Source: an uncultured beta proteobacterium (GTDB lineage Bacteria > Pseudomonadota > Gammaproteobacteria > Burkholderiales > Burkholderiaceae_C). Taken from it: a DNA stretch of 6,117 bases. Every line of letters begins with the position of its first letter. The stretch's first letter is position 1. Below, piece by piece: positions 5,135 through 6,117 of this stretch. The position numbers and the translations under genes were made by a program. The notes under the pieces are model-generated. The model made no database searches. It was not told the DNA's origin and saw only the letters and a program-made list of their open reading frames with translations. The stretch covers positions 1-6,117 of the forward strand of contig CAIWRE010000405.1 of assembly GCA_903914985.1 (NCBI GenBank), written 5' to 3'.

Positions 5135-6117
5135 TCAAACGCCAATGCGAAAGCTCACTGCACGACGCAGTGCATGATGCAAGCGCTGCAATTTTTCGGC
5201 AGCAGCAGGGTCCGCAATGCTGTTACGAATGGCCTGACGAACAAAGACGAACACCACTAGCAACAGGCCAGACACCACCGTAACCAGCGCAGTGATCAGG
5301 CCTTTTTGCGGCTTGCTTTTCAACTCTGGGGGAACCGCCGCATCCACGACCTGAATGACAGCGCCTTCACGGCTCTCGTCCACGCGCGCAATTTCGTACT
5401 GCTTCGAAAATAGCTCAAACAAGGTCTCGAAGTATTTGAACTCGCGGTATTTGGTGATGTAGTCTCCACCTGCAGCCAACGTGGGTGCGGGGTCACTCAT
5501 TTCCAACTTGGCCATTTGCGCCCGCATGGCGCTCAACTCGGCCTGCGCTTGTCTGGATTCAAAGGCAGACTCAGCCAGATATCCGCGCATGCTGGCCAGT
5601 TTGATTTCCTGGGAAACGATGGCGGCTTTGAGCTTGGCCAGCCCTTCAACAGCCGCTACCGGGCTGGACTTGAGAACCGAGGCGTTGACCCCGGTGGAAC
5701 GCAGTGCCATCTCAGCGTTCACCAGTTTTTCTTTGGTGGCGGCAAGCTGCTTCTCAAAAAACAGACGTCTTTGCTGCGCTTCAGTTACAGCCAAGCGGCT
5801 TAGCAGTCTCCCCAGCTCTTCGACATGGGCATTGGCCAAGATGGCTGCAAAGCGGGGATCGCGGTCATCGACCTCCACGGTAATCAGCCCATCTTTTCCC
5901 GATTTGACACGGACGCGGCCGTCCAACATCTTGGCTGCGTCCTGGTGCAAAGTCTGTTCGTAGCGCGCTATGAGATCAAAGCGGTCAATCAGTGCGTCTT
6001 GAACAGTGCGGCTTTTGACAAACGCCGTATATTGGTCAATGGGATTTTTGAGTCCACTGGCCGCACCCGCGAGCCCACCCAGGCTGCCCAATGACTGCAA
6101 TAAACTGGCAGCGCCGC
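5135..6117 (-). CDS. Wzz-type polysaccharide chain-length determinant, 5'-truncated by window edge
   Basis: An inner-membrane polysaccharide co-polymerase that, by family knowledge, sets the modal length of Wzy-polymerised O-antigen or exopolysaccharide from its periplasmic helical domain. About 326 residues are visible; the frame is open at 6117, so the first membrane helix and true start lie outside. Numbering from TTG 6100, the visible part has a Gly/Leu-rich stretch, then NPIDQYTAFVKSRTVQDALI, a motif region typical of Burkholderiales Wzz proteins, then two long charged Ala/Leu/Glu/Gln-rich helical stretches (about residues 110-150 and 170-210) that look like coiled coils. Near the C-terminus a proline-containing VPPELKSKP segment leads into one hydrophobic helix (encoded about 5306-5238) and a short basic cytoplasmic tail. 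No Walker motifs or C-terminal Tyr cluster follow, so this is not a Wzc/Etk kinase. Its stop overlaps or nearly touches the next gene, implying one transcript. The assignment to Wzz is firm; the glycan it acts on is unknown. Confidence 0.9.
   Translation of the reverse strand, partial: GAASLLQSLGSLGGLAGAASGLKNPIDQYTAFVKSRTVQDALIDRFDLIARYEQTLHQDAAKMLDGRVRVKSGKDGLITVEVDDRDPRFAAILANAHVEELGRLLSRLAVTEAQQRRLFFEKQLAATKEKLVNAEMALRSTGVNASVLKSSPVAAVEGLAKLKAAIVSQEIKLASMRGYLAESAFESRQAQAELSAMRAQMAKLEMSDPAPTLAAGGDYITKYREFKYFETLFELFSKQYEIARVDESREGAVIQVVDAAVPPELKSKPQKGLITALVTVVSGLLLVVFVFVRQAIRNSIADPAAAEKLQRLHHALRRAVSFRIGV

Noticed and set aside
5481..5963. Plus-strand open frame of 160 codons
   Set aside because: Antisense to the helical region of Wzz; its Ser/Ala-rich make-up arises from the Leu, Ala and Glu codons opposite.
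1..6117. CRISPR array, tRNA or rRNA gene, insertion sequence, toxin-antitoxin or phage genes
   Set aside because: No regularly spaced repeats, cloverleaf sequence, terminal inverted repeats or transposase motifs were seen. Nearly all bases are explained by the five minus-strand genes.

Overview
The window carries one block of cell-surface polysaccharide genes, all on the minus strand, so transcription runs from high to low coordinates. In that order it holds: (1) the 3' part of a Wzz-type chain-length determinant, whose N-terminus lies beyond base 6117; (2) a WecA/MraY-type polyprenyl-phosphate sugar-1-phosphate transferase that starts a glycan on its lipid carrier; (3) a 116-bp AT-rich gap with a likely promoter; (4) a tiny secreted Ala/Ser/Thr-rich protein of the YjbE/GfcA type; (5) a YjbF/GfcB lipoprotein; and (6) one very long open frame covering about the left half of the window, in which a YjbG/GfcC domain is joined to a YjbH/GfcD outer-membrane protein. 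That last frame runs off the left edge without a stop.

The right part (3659-6117) supplies lipid-linked initiation and chain-length control, as in Wzy-dependent O-antigen or capsule assembly. The left part (1-3892) is a yjbEFGH / gfcABCD module, which in enterobacteria is tied to exopolysaccharide production or group 4 (O-antigen) capsule. No Wza, Wzb, Wzc, Wzx or Wzy gene is visible; they may lie outside the window. The inferred pathway is that the transferase loads the first sugar phosphate on undecaprenyl phosphate, Wzz sets polymer length in the periplasm, and the Yjb proteins act in the periplasm and outer membrane on export or surface retention.

Two features stand out. YjbG and YjbH, separate proteins in E. 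coli, form a single polypeptide here; I checked frame continuity at five points between 2903 and 1 and met no stop codon. There is also a strong intrinsic terminator just after yjbE and inside the first codons of yjbF, which suggests that yjbE is made in excess over the downstream genes.

The DNA is moderately GC-rich in genes and about 22% GC in the one intergenic gap. Gene content and the style of the Wzz protein suggest a betaproteobacterium of the Burkholderiales (Comamonadaceae-like). This is a guess from memory of similar proteins, not from a search. No RNA genes, insertion sequences, CRISPR arrays or plus-strand genes could be supported.
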